A stretch of 64,000 nt of DNA from Bacillus sp. PK3_68 (GTDB lineage: Bacteria > Bacillota > Bacilli > Bacillales > Domibacillaceae), in assembly GCF_003600835.1 (NCBI RefSeq), contig NZ_NQYC01000001.1, forward strand, positions 3,557,001 through 3,621,000, written 5' to 3'. The position numbers and the translations under genes are program-made. The notes below the pieces were generated by a model. It was given only the letters and a program-made list of their open reading frames with translations, did no database searches and was not told where the DNA came from. Shown here piece after piece: positions 37,125 through 47,382 of the stretch (positions are counted from its first letter, which is position 1; every line of letters begins with the position of its first letter).

Positions 37125-37140
37125 TAGTACCAAGTCTTAA
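37124..37140 (+). promoter_or_regulatory. FapR operator
   Basis: TTAGTACCAAGTCTTAA: imperfect palindrome (TTAGTAC/GTCTTAA) that fits the FapR box (TTAGTACC...ACTAA type). It covers the expected transcription start of fabHA. FapR senses malonyl-CoA and represses fatty-acid synthesis genes, fabHA-fabF included, in B. subtilis. Confidence 0.85.
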
Positions 37141-37184
37141 TATTTGATTATATGCTAATAGAGCAGTTGAAAGAAGGGGTCCTG

Positions 37185-38117
37185 ATGAACGCAGGAATTA
37201 TTGGAATGGGCCAATTTGTGCCTGAAAAAGAATTAACAAACTTTGACTTGGAAAAGATGATGGATACATCAGATGAGTGGATAAGAACAAGAACAGGAAT
37301 CGAATCACGAAGAATTGCAGGGGACGAGACGGATACATCTGACATGGCCGTAAAAGCGGCGCAACAAGCTGTTGAAAATGCAGGGATTTCTCCTGAAGAG
37401 ATCGATTTAATTATCGTGGCAACCGTCACTCCTGACTATCGCTTTCCTTCTGTAGCTACAATGATACAGCACCAAATCGGAGCTACAAAAGCTGCGGCTA
37501 TGGACCTTAGTGCTGCATGTGCCGGCTTTATGTATGGAATTGTAACAGCAAAGCAGTTCATCGAAGCGAGTGATTATAAGCATGTTCTCGTTGTAGGTGT
37601 AGAAAAATTGACAAAAGCAGTGGATTGGTCTGACCGTAATACAGCTGTTTTATTCGGTGATGGGGCTGGAGCGGCTGTTGTTAGCCAAGTATCAGAAGGC
37701 CGCGGCATTTTAGCTTTTGAGCTCGGAGCGGACGGTTCAGGACTAAAGCATTTGTATCAAAAAGATTATATCAAAATGAATGGCCGCGAAGTATTTAAGT
37801 TTGCTGTGCGCCAAATGGGAGAATCTTGTGTGAATGTGTTGGAAAAAGCGGGCCTTCAAAAGGAAGATGTCGATTTTTTGCTTCCTCATCAGGCAAATAT
37901 CCGCATTATGGAAGCAGCACGTCAGCGGCTTGATCTGCCAAAAGAAAAAATGTCGGTTACTATTAATAAATATGGAAACACATCGTCTGCTTCCATCCCG
38001 CTCACTTTAATCGAAGAACTACAGGCAGGAAAAATTAAAGACGATGATCTATTAATCATGGTTGGATTCGGCGGCGGACTCACTTGGGGTGCAATTGCTA
38101 TGAGATGGGGACGCTAA
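37185..38117 (+). CDS. fabHA: Beta-ketoacyl-ACP synthase III FabHA
   Basis: Condenses a branched or straight acyl-CoA primer with malonyl-ACP to start fatty-acid synthesis. The 310-residue enzyme has the catalytic Cys112 in SAACAGF, the His in PHQANIRI and the Asn in INKYGNTSS. The ATG at 37185 follows AAGAAGGGG; a longer frame to 37152 is not supported. It forms an operon with fabF. Confidence 0.95.
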   Translation: MNAGIIGMGQFVPEKELTNFDLEKMMDTSDEWIRTRTGIESRRIAGDETDTSDMAVKAAQQAVENAGISPEEIDLIIVATVTPDYRFPSVATMIQHQIGATKAAAMDLSAACAGFMYGIVTAKQFIEASDYKHVLVVGVEKLTKAVDWSDRNTAVLFGDGAGAAVVSQVSEGRGILAFELGADGSGLKHLYQKDYIKMNGREVFKFAVRQMGESCVNVLEKAGLQKEDVDFLLPHQANIRIMEAARQRLDLPKEKMSVTINKYGNTSSASIPLTLIEELQAGKIKDDDLLIMVGFGGGLTWGAIAMRWGR

Positions 38118-38160
38118 TCTTATATAGTAATTGAATAAGTAGTACGAAGGAGTGGAAAGA

Positions 38161-39405
38161 GTGGAAAAACGAAGAGTAGTTATTACCGGGCTTGGAATTA
38201 TCTCGCCTGTTGGAAATACAGTAGAAGAAGCATGGGCTAATATTTTAAGTGGAGTCAGCGGAGTTAAACCGTTAACTCGAGTAAATCCAGATGATTATCC
38301 GGTAAAGGTAGCTGCAGAGGTTACCGATTTTAATCCAGAAGACTTTATGGATAAAAGAGATGCCCGCAAAATGGACCGTTTTACACAATATGCGGTCGCT
38401 GCAGCAAAGATGGCTGTGAAAAATGCAGATTTAACCATTGATGAATCCAATGCAGATCGCATCGGTGTTTGGGTAGGTTCAGGGATTGGCGGCATGGAAA
38501 CATTCGAAAATCAATTTAAAACGTTTCTCGACCGCGGCTATCGACGCGTCAGCCCGTTCTTTGTGCCGATGATGATTCCCGATATGGCAGCGGGACAAGT
38601 ATCCATTTTCTTAGGCGCTAAAGGAGTGAATTCCTGTACAGTAACTGCTTGTGCGACTGGCACGAACTCTATTGGCGACGCTTTTAAAGTGATTCAGCGT
38701 GGAGATGCAGATGCGATGATTACTGGAGGAAGCGAAGCGCCAATTACGCAAATGTCCGTAGCGGGATTCTGTGCGAACACCGCTCTATCAACGAACCCCG
38801 ATCCAAAAACAGCAAGCCGTCCATTTGATGCAAACCGTGATGGCTTTGTTATGGGAGAAGGAGCGGGCATCGTTGTGTTAGAAGAACTTGAACACGCTAA
38901 GAAGCGAGGCGCTCATATTTACGCAGAAATTGTCGGGTATGGCTCTACAGGAGACGCCCATCATATCACTGCTCCAGCACCAGATGGTGAAGGTGGAGCA
39001 AGAGCGATGCAAATCGCGATTGAAGATGGAGGCATTAATCCTGAAGAAGTAGATTACATTAATGCTCACGGAACGAGCACGCCGTATAACGATGAATTTG
39101 AAACGGCAGCGGTTAAAACAGTGTTCGGAGAGCATGCTTACAATTTAGCCATTAGCTCAACGAAATCCATGACAGGCCACCTACTAGGAGCGGCCGGAGG
39201 AGTAGAAGCGATCTTTACGGCTTTAGCAATTAAGAACAATATGTTACCACCAACGATTAATTATGAAACACCAGATCCGAAATGCGATTTAGATTACGTG
39301 ACGAACGTATCGCGCAAAAAAGAAATTGATGTTGCACTCAGCAACTCCCTTGGCTTTGGCGGTCACAACGCGACCATTGCTTTACGTAAATACAAACCAG
39401 AATAA
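38161..39405 (+). CDS. fabF: Beta-ketoacyl-ACP synthase II FabF
   Basis: Elongates acyl-ACP by condensation with malonyl-ACP. The 414-residue enzyme shows the thiolase-fold active site: Cys in [11 protein letters not shown] and the two His in [11 protein letters not shown] and [14 protein letters not shown]. The GTG at 38161 is correctly spaced from GAAGGAG, whereas the GTG at 38152 overlaps it. It lies 43 bases after fabHA under the same FapR box. Confidence 0.96.
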   Translation: MEKRRVVITGLGIISPVGNTVEEAWANILSGVSGVKPLTRVNPDDYPVKVAAEVTDFNPEDFMDKRDARKMDRFTQYAVAAAKMAVKNADLTIDESNADRIGVWVGSGIGGMETFENQFKTFLDRGYRRVSPFFVPMMIPDMAAGQVSIFLGAKGVNSCTVTACATGTNSIGDAFKVIQRGDADAMITGGSEAPITQMSVAGFCANTALSTNPDPKTASRPFDANRDGFVMGEGAGIVVLEELEHAKKRGAHIYAEIVGYGSTGDAHHITAPAPDGEGGARAMQIAIEDGGINPEEVDYINAHGTSTPYNDEFETAAVKTVFGEHAYNLAISSTKSMTGHLLGAAGGVEAIFTALAIKNNMLPPTINYETPDPKCDLDYVTNVSRKKEIDVALSNSLGFGGHNATIALRKYKPE

Positions 39406-39420
39406 ACGATCGATGCCGAA

Positions 39421-39455
39421 GATGAATAAAAGCTCCGCTTTTATTCATCTTTTTT
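39421..39455 (+). terminator. Terminator after fabF
   Basis: GATGAATAAAAGC/GCTTTTATTCATC, a perfect 13-bp stem with a 3-base loop, then TTTTTT. Confidence 0.95.
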
Positions 39456-39606
39456 ATTTTCCACGCGTTCAAAACAGCAGCCGACTGCCTGCAAAAGTTG
39501 TAAAGGGATCGGTCTATCCCTGTTTTTTTGGCATTTTTTTTATTGAAGGACATACATATATAGGACAAGCTGCTGCAGCCTGATCAATTGATAAAGGAAG
39601 AGGAAG

Positions 39607-39813
39607 ATGGCCCTACGCCTAGTTGCCTTTTTAACCGGATTTGGCTTATCCATTCTCGGTGGAGTAAGCTGCATCATGTACTTAAATCTGCTGACAGCCG
39701 GGTTCACTGTGCAAGAGTATGTCCAATTTGTTTTCGAGCGGGTGGAATGTTACTTATTGGCAGCTGGTATTTTACTAATGACAGCTGCTCTCTACTTTCC
39801 AACGAGGCAATAA
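39607..39813 (+). CDS. Small two-helix membrane protein, unknown
   Basis: A 68-residue protein with a helix at about residues 4-30 and another at 47-63; the loop holds [15 protein letters not shown]. The ATG at 39607 follows AAAGGAAGAGG. I recall similar small proteins beside fabF and yjbA in other Bacilli, but I know no function. A shifted frame over the same bases (39588-39824) is less hydrophobic and lacks a binding site. Confidence 0.7.
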   Translation: MALRLVAFLTGFGLSILGGVSCIMYLNLLTAGFTVQEYVQFVFERVECYLLAAGILLMTAALYFPTRQ

Positions 39814-39898
39814 AGAAAAAATAGTCGTTCAAGGAATAATTTTACTTCGCTTTGCCCATACTTTAAGACAAATAGATGAAGAAGTGAGGAGGTTCATT

Positions 39899-40654
39899 AT
39901 GTTATATCTTCATGATGTCTGGGTGAACTGGTTTGAGGGGGAGGAGAACGGGTACAATGTATGCCACTATCACGAATGGCGCAAAGAGGACGCTGTTGAG
40001 CTATTAGATCAGGTACCTTTGCTTTTAATCGACGAGAAATTATTTTATTATATTGAAAATCATTTAGCGGAATTGCCAAAACAACTCCTGGAGGATGTGC
40101 GTAAAAAAGCTTTCTTGAGAAGAAATCATGAAAGAATCCAGTTGGAGCATTGTTTTGTTGTTACGGATGGAAGAGGGATATTGGCTGTTGATACAATGGG
40201 ATACACAATTCCCGTACGCAAAAGCCGCCTCGTCCCAAGACAGGAACAGTTAGCTTTCGAAATGTTTGAAGTGCATCCAATCACATCCTATGAGCTTGCA
40301 TGGGAAATGGAAGAAAAAGAATATCATATTTTATCGCTTTCTCCTGAAAGCATGAAAGGTTTAACAAGAAAAGAAAGACAACTAAAACAACTATTGTTTA
40401 TGGCACTTGATCAATTGTTTTCTTCAAAAAATTCAGCCGAGATTCGCTATTGGTACACAGAGTGGATGCCTGAGCGTTATGAGGATATCCAAACGATGAA
40501 CGTGGAAGACATTAAAAGAATTTTTCTTGAAGAGACGATGGAAGGATGGACAAGCCGGCATGATCGTCTCTGTGAAAACCTCATAAAAGGACAGCCATTT
40601 TTTGAAAAGCTGTGGGAAACGGAACACACATCCAAAAATGAATCGATCAAATAA
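39899..40654 (+). CDS. yjbA: UPF0736 protein YjbA
   Basis: A 251-residue soluble protein. The start [20 protein letters not shown] and the block [26 protein letters not shown] identify the YjbA family (DUF3603). The ATG at 39899 lies behind GAGGAGG. Its place between fabF and trpS is conserved in B. subtilis. The function is unknown. Confidence 0.92.
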   Translation: MLYLHDVWVNWFEGEENGYNVCHYHEWRKEDAVELLDQVPLLLIDEKLFYYIENHLAELPKQLLEDVRKKAFLRRNHERIQLEHCFVVTDGRGILAVDTMGYTIPVRKSRLVPRQEQLAFEMFEVHPITSYELAWEMEEKEYHILSLSPESMKGLTRKERQLKQLLFMALDQLFSSKNSAEIRYWYTEWMPERYEDIQTMNVEDIKRIFLEETMEGWTSRHDRLCENLIKGQPFFEKLWETEHTSKNESIK

Positions 40655-40686
40655 AAAGCTGAACCTCATCAGGTTCAGCTTTTTTA
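40653..40686. terminator. Bidirectional terminator between yjbA and trpS
   Basis: AAAAAGCTGAACCT/AGGTTCAGCTTTTT, a 14-bp perfect stem with a 4-base loop, shared by the convergent genes. Confidence 0.93.
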
Positions 40687-40736
40687 TTGAATGGATGGTT
40701 CGCCTTCAAAGAGCGGCCAGACAAGTCGGGCATTTG

Positions 40737-41756
<1,020 letters not shown>

Positions 41757-41780
41757 TTATAAACAAATACTCTGCAACTT

Positions 41781-42161
41781 TCAAGATGAGGAGATGAGCG
41801 CAAGTACAAAAGTCACAAGCACAATCCAGCCTCCACCAGTTAAAAGTGGGTAAGTCCATTGGTAACTTCTCTTTTTTGAATGCTCTTCATACAGTGAATT
41901 CGTATGATCAAGATCGTCGAACTCAGCAATATATTTTCCTTCTTTTGTAGATTTACGAAACAGCTTAAAGCTATGGCCTATGCTATTAAAAAAGCCGCCT
42001 TCCAAAACAAACAGAAAGGCACCTGCTGTTACACTGAAAAGGGAAGATAAAAAAGCAAAATCTAAAAAGCTGCGAAAAAATACAGAAGAAAACAACGCGT
42101 ATACAACGGAAAGAATAATAATACAAGTGCTGATAATAAGAAATCTTTGGAAAAATTTCAT
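41781..42161 (-). CDS. DUF3899 family membrane protein
   Basis: A 126-residue protein with helices at about 4-25, 32-55 and 104-124. The cytosolic middle contains FNSIGHSFKLFRKSTKEG, as in DUF3899 proteins. The ATG at 42161 lies 8 bases behind GGAGG. It is upstream of trpS on the same strand and probably shares a transcript with it. The function is unknown. Confidence 0.8.
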   Translation of the reverse strand: MKFFQRFLIISTCIIILSVVYALFSSVFFRSFLDFAFLSSLFSVTAGAFLFVLEGGFFNSIGHSFKLFRKSTKEGKYIAEFDDLDHTNSLYEEHSKKRSYQWTYPLLTGGGWIVLVTFVLALISSS

Positions 42162-42292
42162 TTGTTGATCCTCCATGAATAATAGGAGTATAGCAAAATA
42201 AAGGATCATACTCCAGTTTTTCCTATTAAATATTCTTTGGAAATGATTAAATTACGAGAAGTAAATTATATCAAAAGAGCTTCGTTTAAATA

Positions 42293-42307
42293 ATTATTCT
42301 GAATATT
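42293..42307 (+). promoter_or_regulatory. CodY-like box 1 before oppA
   Basis: ATTATTCTGAATATT matches the CodY consensus AATTTTCWGAAAATT at 12 of 15 positions. It lies about 150 bases before the predicted promoter, in the otherwise gene-free stretch 42162-42526. Confidence 0.4.
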
Positions 42308-42443
42308 TAGTAAATGTAAGCGCTTTATTCAACTGAATTATTATTCATTTTAACCAAAAATAAGTCTTAAGTCTTAATTTATAAGGATAGAAGGCTTGAT
42401 TACGAAAATATGTCTGTATTGTTAAAAAAAAATAAAATAATTA

Positions 42444-42471
42444 TTGCAAAAAAACTAATAAAGATTATAAT
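42444..42471 (+). promoter_or_regulatory. Predicted sigma-A promoter of the opp operon
   Basis: TTGCAA (42444-42449), 16-base spacer, TATAAT (42466-42471), 55 bases before oppA. Confidence 0.6.
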
Positions 42472-42480
42472 TAGTAAATA

Positions 42481-42495
42481 AATCTTCTGAATAAT
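42481..42495 (+). promoter_or_regulatory. CodY-like box 2 before oppA
   Basis: AATCTTCTGAATAAT matches the CodY consensus at 12 of 15 positions and sits just downstream of the predicted start site, a position suited to repression when amino acids are plentiful. Confidence 0.45.
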
Positions 42496-42526
42496 CAGGA
42501 AGAAATGGTAGACAAGGGGGATGAAG

Positions 42527-44185
42527 ATGAAAAAGAAAAGTTATGCAATCTTTCTCGTTCTTTTGCTGGCAATGAGCACGTTCTTAGCTGCTTGCGGCGG
42601 AGGCGGCAATGACAGCAAGGAGAAAGGTGGAAGCGGAGGGGAAGGCTCCGATAAGAGTGACAACGTTTTAAACTTAACAGAAACACAAGATATTCCTTCT
42701 ATGGATTCTGCTTTAGCAACTGATACTGTTTCATTCACTACATTAAACAGCACAATGGAAGGTTTATACCGTTTGGGCAAGGATGATGAAGCGGTAGATG
42801 GAGTAGCTGACGGAGAGCCGCAAGTGAGTGAAGACGGCAAAACGTGGACATTCAAGCTCCGTGATGCTAAATGGTCTAATGGAGAGCCAGTAACTGCAAA
42901 CGATTTCGTATTTGCTTGGAGAAAGGCTTTAGATCCTAATACTGCTGCTGAGTATGCGTACATTATGTATGATATTAAAAATGCTCAAGCAGTTAACGAA
43001 GGGAAAATGAAGCCTGAAGAATTAGGCGTTAAAGCAGTAAATGATAAAACATTAGAAGTACAATTGCAAAATCCGGTCCCATATTTTAAAGAATTGCTAA
43101 CTTTTGGTACATTCTTGCCGCAAAATGAAAAGTATGTAAAAGAGCAAGGCGATAAATATGGCTTAGAAGCTGACACTACTTTGTACAATGGTCCATTTAT
43201 TTTAGATCAGTGGAAGCATGAAGATAAATTTGTATTAAAGAAAAATCCTAACTATTGGGATGCTGATACCGTTAAGCTGAACCAAATCAATACAAAAATT
43301 GTTAAAGATACACAAACAGATGTCAACCTTTTTGAAAGCGGCGATGCTGATTTAATCAAGCTTTCTTCTGAGTTTGTAGACAAGTATAGAGAAAATGAAG
43401 GCTTCTTCACTGTTAAGGAATCTTCTGTTTTCTTCATCCGCATGAACCAAACAAAGAGTGAATGGTTGAAAAATGTAGATGCACGTAAAGCGATTGCTAT
43501 GGGGTTTGATAAAAAAGGAATCACAGATGTACTATTGAACAACGGATCTGTTGTGGCAGACTTTTTCGTTCCTGAAGAATTTGCTAAAGGTCCAGACGGA
43601 AAAGACTTCCGCGAATCAGCCGGTAAATACTTAAAGACAAATACTAAAGAAGCGAAAAAGCATTGGGAAGCAGCAAAGAAAGCAATTGGACAAGATACGG
43701 TTACATTGGAATTGCTAAATTACGATGATGACTTATCTAAAAAAGTCGGCGAGTATATTAAAGAAGAGCTCGAAAAAAATCTTGATGGCTTGACTGTAAA
43801 TCTTAAACAACAGCCATTTAAACAAAAACTTGATCTTGAAACTAAAATGGATTATCAAATGTCTCTTGGCGGTTGGGGAGCAGATTATCTAGATCCGATG
43901 ACATACTTAGACATGTATGTAACTGGCGGAGCCCACAACCAACAAGGTTTCTCCAATAAAGAATATGACAAGTTAATCCAGGAAGGCAAAACTACTTTGC
44001 TTCTTGAGCCAGAAAAACGTTGGGAAGCTTTAATCAAGGCTGAGAAAATCTTATTAGAGGATGAAGCAGCTATTGCTCCAATGTATCAAAGGTCTCGTGC
44101 TTACTTGGAAAATCCGAAATTAGAGGGTGTGTTATTCCACAAAGTTGGACCAGAGCGCTCTTATAAATGGGCAGAGTTTAAGTAA
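42527..44185 (+). CDS. oppA: Oligopeptide ABC transporter substrate-binding lipoprotein OppA
   Basis: Captures oligopeptides outside the membrane for import. The 552-residue lipoprotein has a signal peptide ending in the lipobox LAAC, then a Gly/Ser-rich linker and a type 2 binding-protein fold (WTFKLRDAKWSNGEPVTANDF is the family signature). The ATG at 42527 is correctly spaced from AAGGGGG; the ATG at 42521 is too close. It is the first gene of oppABCDF and is separated from oppB by a hairpin. Confidence 0.95.
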   Translation: MKKKSYAIFLVLLLAMSTFLAACGGGGNDSKEKGGSGGEGSDKSDNVLNLTETQDIPSMDSALATDTVSFTTLNSTMEGLYRLGKDDEAVDGVADGEPQVSEDGKTWTFKLRDAKWSNGEPVTANDFVFAWRKALDPNTAAEYAYIMYDIKNAQAVNEGKMKPEELGVKAVNDKTLEVQLQNPVPYFKELLTFGTFLPQNEKYVKEQGDKYGLEADTTLYNGPFILDQWKHEDKFVLKKNPNYWDADTVKLNQINTKIVKDTQTDVNLFESGDADLIKLSSEFVDKYRENEGFFTVKESSVFFIRMNQTKSEWLKNVDARKAIAMGFDKKGITDVLLNNGSVVADFFVPEEFAKGPDGKDFRESAGKYLKTNTKEAKKHWEAAKKAIGQDTVTLELLNYDDDLSKKVGEYIKEELEKNLDGLTVNLKQQPFKQKLDLETKMDYQMSLGGWGADYLDPMTYLDMYVTGGAHNQQGFSNKEYDKLIQEGKTTLLLEPEKRWEALIKAEKILLEDEAAIAPMYQRSRAYLENPKLEGVLFHKVGPERSYKWAEFK

Positions 44186-44205
44186 GCGGGTTTAATACCT
44201 ATATG

Positions 44206-44247
44206 AAGAGGAGGGTGTATGCACTAGAAGCATATACTCTCCTTTTT
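44206..44247 (+). terminator. Intercistronic hairpin between oppA and oppB
   Basis: GGAGGGTGTATGC/GCATATACTCTCC (13 bp with two G-T pairs), then TTTTT. It probably ends most transcripts after oppA, so that the binding protein is made in excess. Confidence 0.85.
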
Positions 44248-44334
44248 CCCTGCTAAGGGAGTAAAAGTCTGAATTGATTGAATTTATAAAACAATAAAAA
44301 GATTTTATTGAAAAACAGTAAAGGAGGGCTTCCG

Positions 44335-45264
44335 ATGGCAAAGTTTGTTTTTAAAAGGTTAATCTATATGATTATCACTTTATTAATTATTGCAACACTC
44401 ACATTCTTCTTAATGAAGCTCCTGCCAGGATCGCCACTTAAAAACCAAGAAAAACTAAGTCCGGCTCAGCAAGAAATTATTCTTGATAAGTACGGATTAA
44501 ATGACCCTCTTCCCGTTCAATACGCTAATTATATGACAAACTTATTTAAAGGAGACTTAGGTTTATCTTTTCAGTATGATAACCGCCCGGTTACAAAAAT
44601 GATTGGTGAACGTATCGGCCCCTCCGCGTATTTAGGTTTTCAGGCTGTTGTGTTTGGAACAATTGTTGGGATTATTTTAGGATTAATTGCAGCAATCAGA
44701 CAAAATAGCATCTTAGACTATGCGGCTACAACAATTGCTGTCTTAGGCATATCGATCCCATCCTTTGTATTTGCTGGATTATTGCAATATTATTTTGCAG
44801 TAAAATACCCGATTTTTCCAGTAGCTGCGTGGGAAGGATTTGAATATACAATACTTCCGACCATTGCTTTATCGGTATTCGTTATCGCTACGGTAGCCCG
44901 ATACATGCGATCTGAACTACTGGAAGTGTTAAGTTCAGATTATATTATGCTGGCACGAGCAAAGGGAATTAGCTCTTTCAATATTATGGTGAAACATGCT
45001 TTGCGAAATGCCTTAATTCCTATTATTACGTTATTAGGACCTTTAGCAGTCAATATTATGACAGGTTCACTCGTTATTGAGAACATCTTTGGTATTCCCG
45101 GCATTGGTCAGCAGTTTGTCCGCTCAATTATGACCAATGATTTTACAGTCATTATGGGTGTAACTCTCTTTTATAGCGTGTTATTTATTGTCGTTGTCTT
45201 TATTGTTGACATTCTTTATGGTGTGATCGATCCACGTATTCGATTAAGTGGAGGGAAGAAATAA
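44335..45264 (+). CDS. oppB: Oligopeptide ABC transporter permease OppB
   Basis: Membrane subunit of 309 residues with six helices. The N-terminus FKRLIYMIITLLIIATLTF is typical of the OppB/DppB family, and the EAA-type loop that contacts the ATPases is in ARAKGISSFNIMVKHALRNALIP. The ATG at 44335 follows AAAGGAGGG. It overlaps oppC by one base (TAATG). Confidence 0.95.
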   Translation: MAKFVFKRLIYMIITLLIIATLTFFLMKLLPGSPLKNQEKLSPAQQEIILDKYGLNDPLPVQYANYMTNLFKGDLGLSFQYDNRPVTKMIGERIGPSAYLGFQAVVFGTIVGIILGLIAAIRQNSILDYAATTIAVLGISIPSFVFAGLLQYYFAVKYPIFPVAAWEGFEYTILPTIALSVFVIATVARYMRSELLEVLSSDYIMLARAKGISSFNIMVKHALRNALIPIITLLGPLAVNIMTGSLVIENIFGIPGIGQQFVRSIMTNDFTVIMGVTLFYSVLFIVVVFIVDILYGVIDPRIRLSGGKK

Positions 45265-46292
45265 TGAGCACAGAACAAGCAGAAAGAAAAGTTGAATTGC
45301 AAAAAGACCTTTTTCAGCCAGCGGAGAAGCAGGCTTCCCAATCAGAAACGATCAGTCGGCCAAGCTTGAATTTTTGGCAGGATGCCTGGCTACGATTAAA
45401 AGGAAATAAAGGAGCTATTGTTGGGTTAATTCTAATCTTGCTATTAGCCTTTATGGCAGTTTTTGGGCCATCTATGAATAAATATACGTATAAGGAACAA
45501 AACATTGCCCACGCAAAGTTGCCGCCGAAAGTTCCGGCACTTGCAAATATTGAATGGCTCCCGTTTGATGGAAAGGATAAAGATGGCTTTGATATGTACA
45601 AAGCTAAAAATGTAGAAGAATCCTATTGGTTTGGCACAGATGAGCTCGGCCGTGATCTTTGGACAAGAACATGGTATGGTACCCGTATTTCAATTTATAT
45701 TGGACTATTGGCTGCTGTTATCGACTTTTTTATCGGTATTGCCTATGGAGGGATCTCCGGATTCTATGGTGGACGTGTAGATAACATCATGCAAAGGGTT
45801 ATTGAAATTTTAATGGGGATTCCTCATTTAATCGTTGTTATTTTGTTCATTCTTGTATTTGAACCAGGAATTTTTTCTATTACGATGGCGATGGTTATTA
45901 CGGGGTGGGTCAGCATGGCGAGGATTGTCCGTGGACAATTTTTGAAATTAAAAGGTCAGGAGTTTGTTCTTGCCTCACGCACGCTCGGAGCTTCGGGAAA
46001 TCGGTTGATCTGGAAACATTTAATGCCTAACGTGATGGGACCAATTATCGTTACAACCATGTTTACGATTCCAAATGCTATTTTTACAGAGGCCTTCCTT
46101 AGCTTCATCGGCCTTGGTATTCGCCCACCGGAGGCTTCACTCGGTTCTCTCGTAAATGATGGATTCAAATCATTACAGGTGTATCCTCACATGTTGATTA
46201 TTCCATCCGTTATTATTAGCTTGCTTATTCTGAGTTTTAACTTATTAGCTGATGGCTTGCGTGATGCGCTTGATCCAAAAATGCGGAAATAG
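45264..46292 (+). CDS. oppC: Oligopeptide ABC transporter permease OppC
   Basis: Second permease subunit, 342 residues. It has the OppC N-terminal domain (about 30-75), a periplasmic insertion, and the EAA loop ASRTLGASGNRLIWKHLMPNVM. Translation is likely coupled to oppB through the one-base overlap. oppD follows 21 bases later. Confidence 0.95.
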   Translation: MSTEQAERKVELQKDLFQPAEKQASQSETISRPSLNFWQDAWLRLKGNKGAIVGLILILLLAFMAVFGPSMNKYTYKEQNIAHAKLPPKVPALANIEWLPFDGKDKDGFDMYKAKNVEESYWFGTDELGRDLWTRTWYGTRISIYIGLLAAVIDFFIGIAYGGISGFYGGRVDNIMQRVIEILMGIPHLIVVILFILVFEPGIFSITMAMVITGWVSMARIVRGQFLKLKGQEFVLASRTLGASGNRLIWKHLMPNVMGPIIVTTMFTIPNAIFTEAFLSFIGLGIRPPEASLGSLVNDGFKSLQVYPHMLIIPSVIISLLILSFNLLADGLRDALDPKMRK

Positions 46293-46313
46293 TAAATAGG
46301 AGGAGAGAATTCG

Positions 46314-47381
46314 ATGGAAAGATTATTAGATGTTCAAAATTTACATGTCTCCTTCGACACGCATGCAGGAGAAGTAAAAGCTGTTCGCGGAGTTGATTTC
46401 TACTTGAGAAAAGGCGAAACACTAGCGATCGTAGGAGAATCTGGATCAGGGAAATCAGTCACAACCAAAGCTCTCATGCGCCTAATCCCCAATCCGCCCG
46501 GACGGATTAAAGAAGGGAAGATGCTATTTGAGGGAAGAGATTTAGTAAAAATCTCTGAAAAAGAGATGGAAAAGCTACGAGGAAAAGAGATTTCAATGAT
46601 TTTCCAGGATCCTATGACCTCGCTTAATCCAACGATGACAGTAGGGAAACAAGTAATGGAGCCGCTTCTGAAACATCAAAATATGAAAAAAGAGGCAGCA
46701 AAAAAGCGTGCGGTGGAATTGTTGGCGCTTGTTGGACTTCCTAACCCAGAAGCGCGAATGAAGCAGTATCCCCATCAATTTTCGGGAGGGCAGCGTCAAC
46801 GTGTCGTTATTGCTATTGCCCTTGCTTGTAATCCAAAGATTTTAATTGCCGATGAACCGACAACGGCTCTTGATGTGACGATTCAAGCTCAAATTTTAGA
46901 ATTAATGAAGGATTTGCAGAAGAAGATTGAAACCTCCATCATTTTTATTACTCACGATCTTGGTGTTGTTGCCAATGTTGCTGACAGGGTAGCGGTTATG
47001 TATGGGGGCCAAATTGTTGAAACGGGGACAGTAGATGAAGTCTTTTATGACCCACGTCATCCATATACATGGGGCCTGCTGTCATCCATGCCGAGTTTAG
47101 ATACGGATGAAGGCGTAGCGTTGCAGGCTATTCCGGGGACGCCTCCAGATTTGTTGAATCCGCCAAAAGGAGATGCATTCGCCTTGCGCAGCAGCTATGC
47201 GCTGAAAATTGATTTTGAACAGGAGCCGCCTGTATATCAAGTATCACCTACTCATTTTGTTAAATCGTGGCTGCTCCATCCAAATGCACCAGCCGTGGAG
47301 CCACCGTTGAATGTACAGCAAACGCAGCGGCCGATGCTGCAAAATTTTGATAAGCCTGTATTGGTTGGGGGAGGTCGCTGA
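46314..47381 (+). CDS. oppD: Oligopeptide ABC transporter ATP-binding protein OppD
   Basis: ATPase of 355 residues: Walker A GESGSGKS, signature FSGGQRQR, Walker B ILIADEPTTALD, and the C-terminal oligopeptide-transporter region (HPYTWGLLSSMPSL...GTPPDLLNPPKGDAF). The ATG follows AGGAGGAG. It heterodimerises with OppF in this family. The cysteines that often bind an Fe-S cluster in this C-terminal region are absent here. Confidence 0.95.
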   Translation: MERLLDVQNLHVSFDTHAGEVKAVRGVDFYLRKGETLAIVGESGSGKSVTTKALMRLIPNPPGRIKEGKMLFEGRDLVKISEKEMEKLRGKEISMIFQDPMTSLNPTMTVGKQVMEPLLKHQNMKKEAAKKRAVELLALVGLPNPEARMKQYPHQFSGGQRQRVVIAIALACNPKILIADEPTTALDVTIQAQILELMKDLQKKIETSIIFITHDLGVVANVADRVAVMYGGQIVETGTVDEVFYDPRHPYTWGLLSSMPSLDTDEGVALQAIPGTPPDLLNPPKGDAFALRSSYALKIDFEQEPPVYQVSPTHFVKSWLLHPNAPAVEPPLNVQQTQRPMLQNFDKPVLVGGGR

Positions 47382-47382
47382 T

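Noticed and set aside
39588-39824. 78-residue frame overlapping the small membrane protein gene
   Set aside because: The frame starting at 39607 has the better binding site and clear membrane helices.
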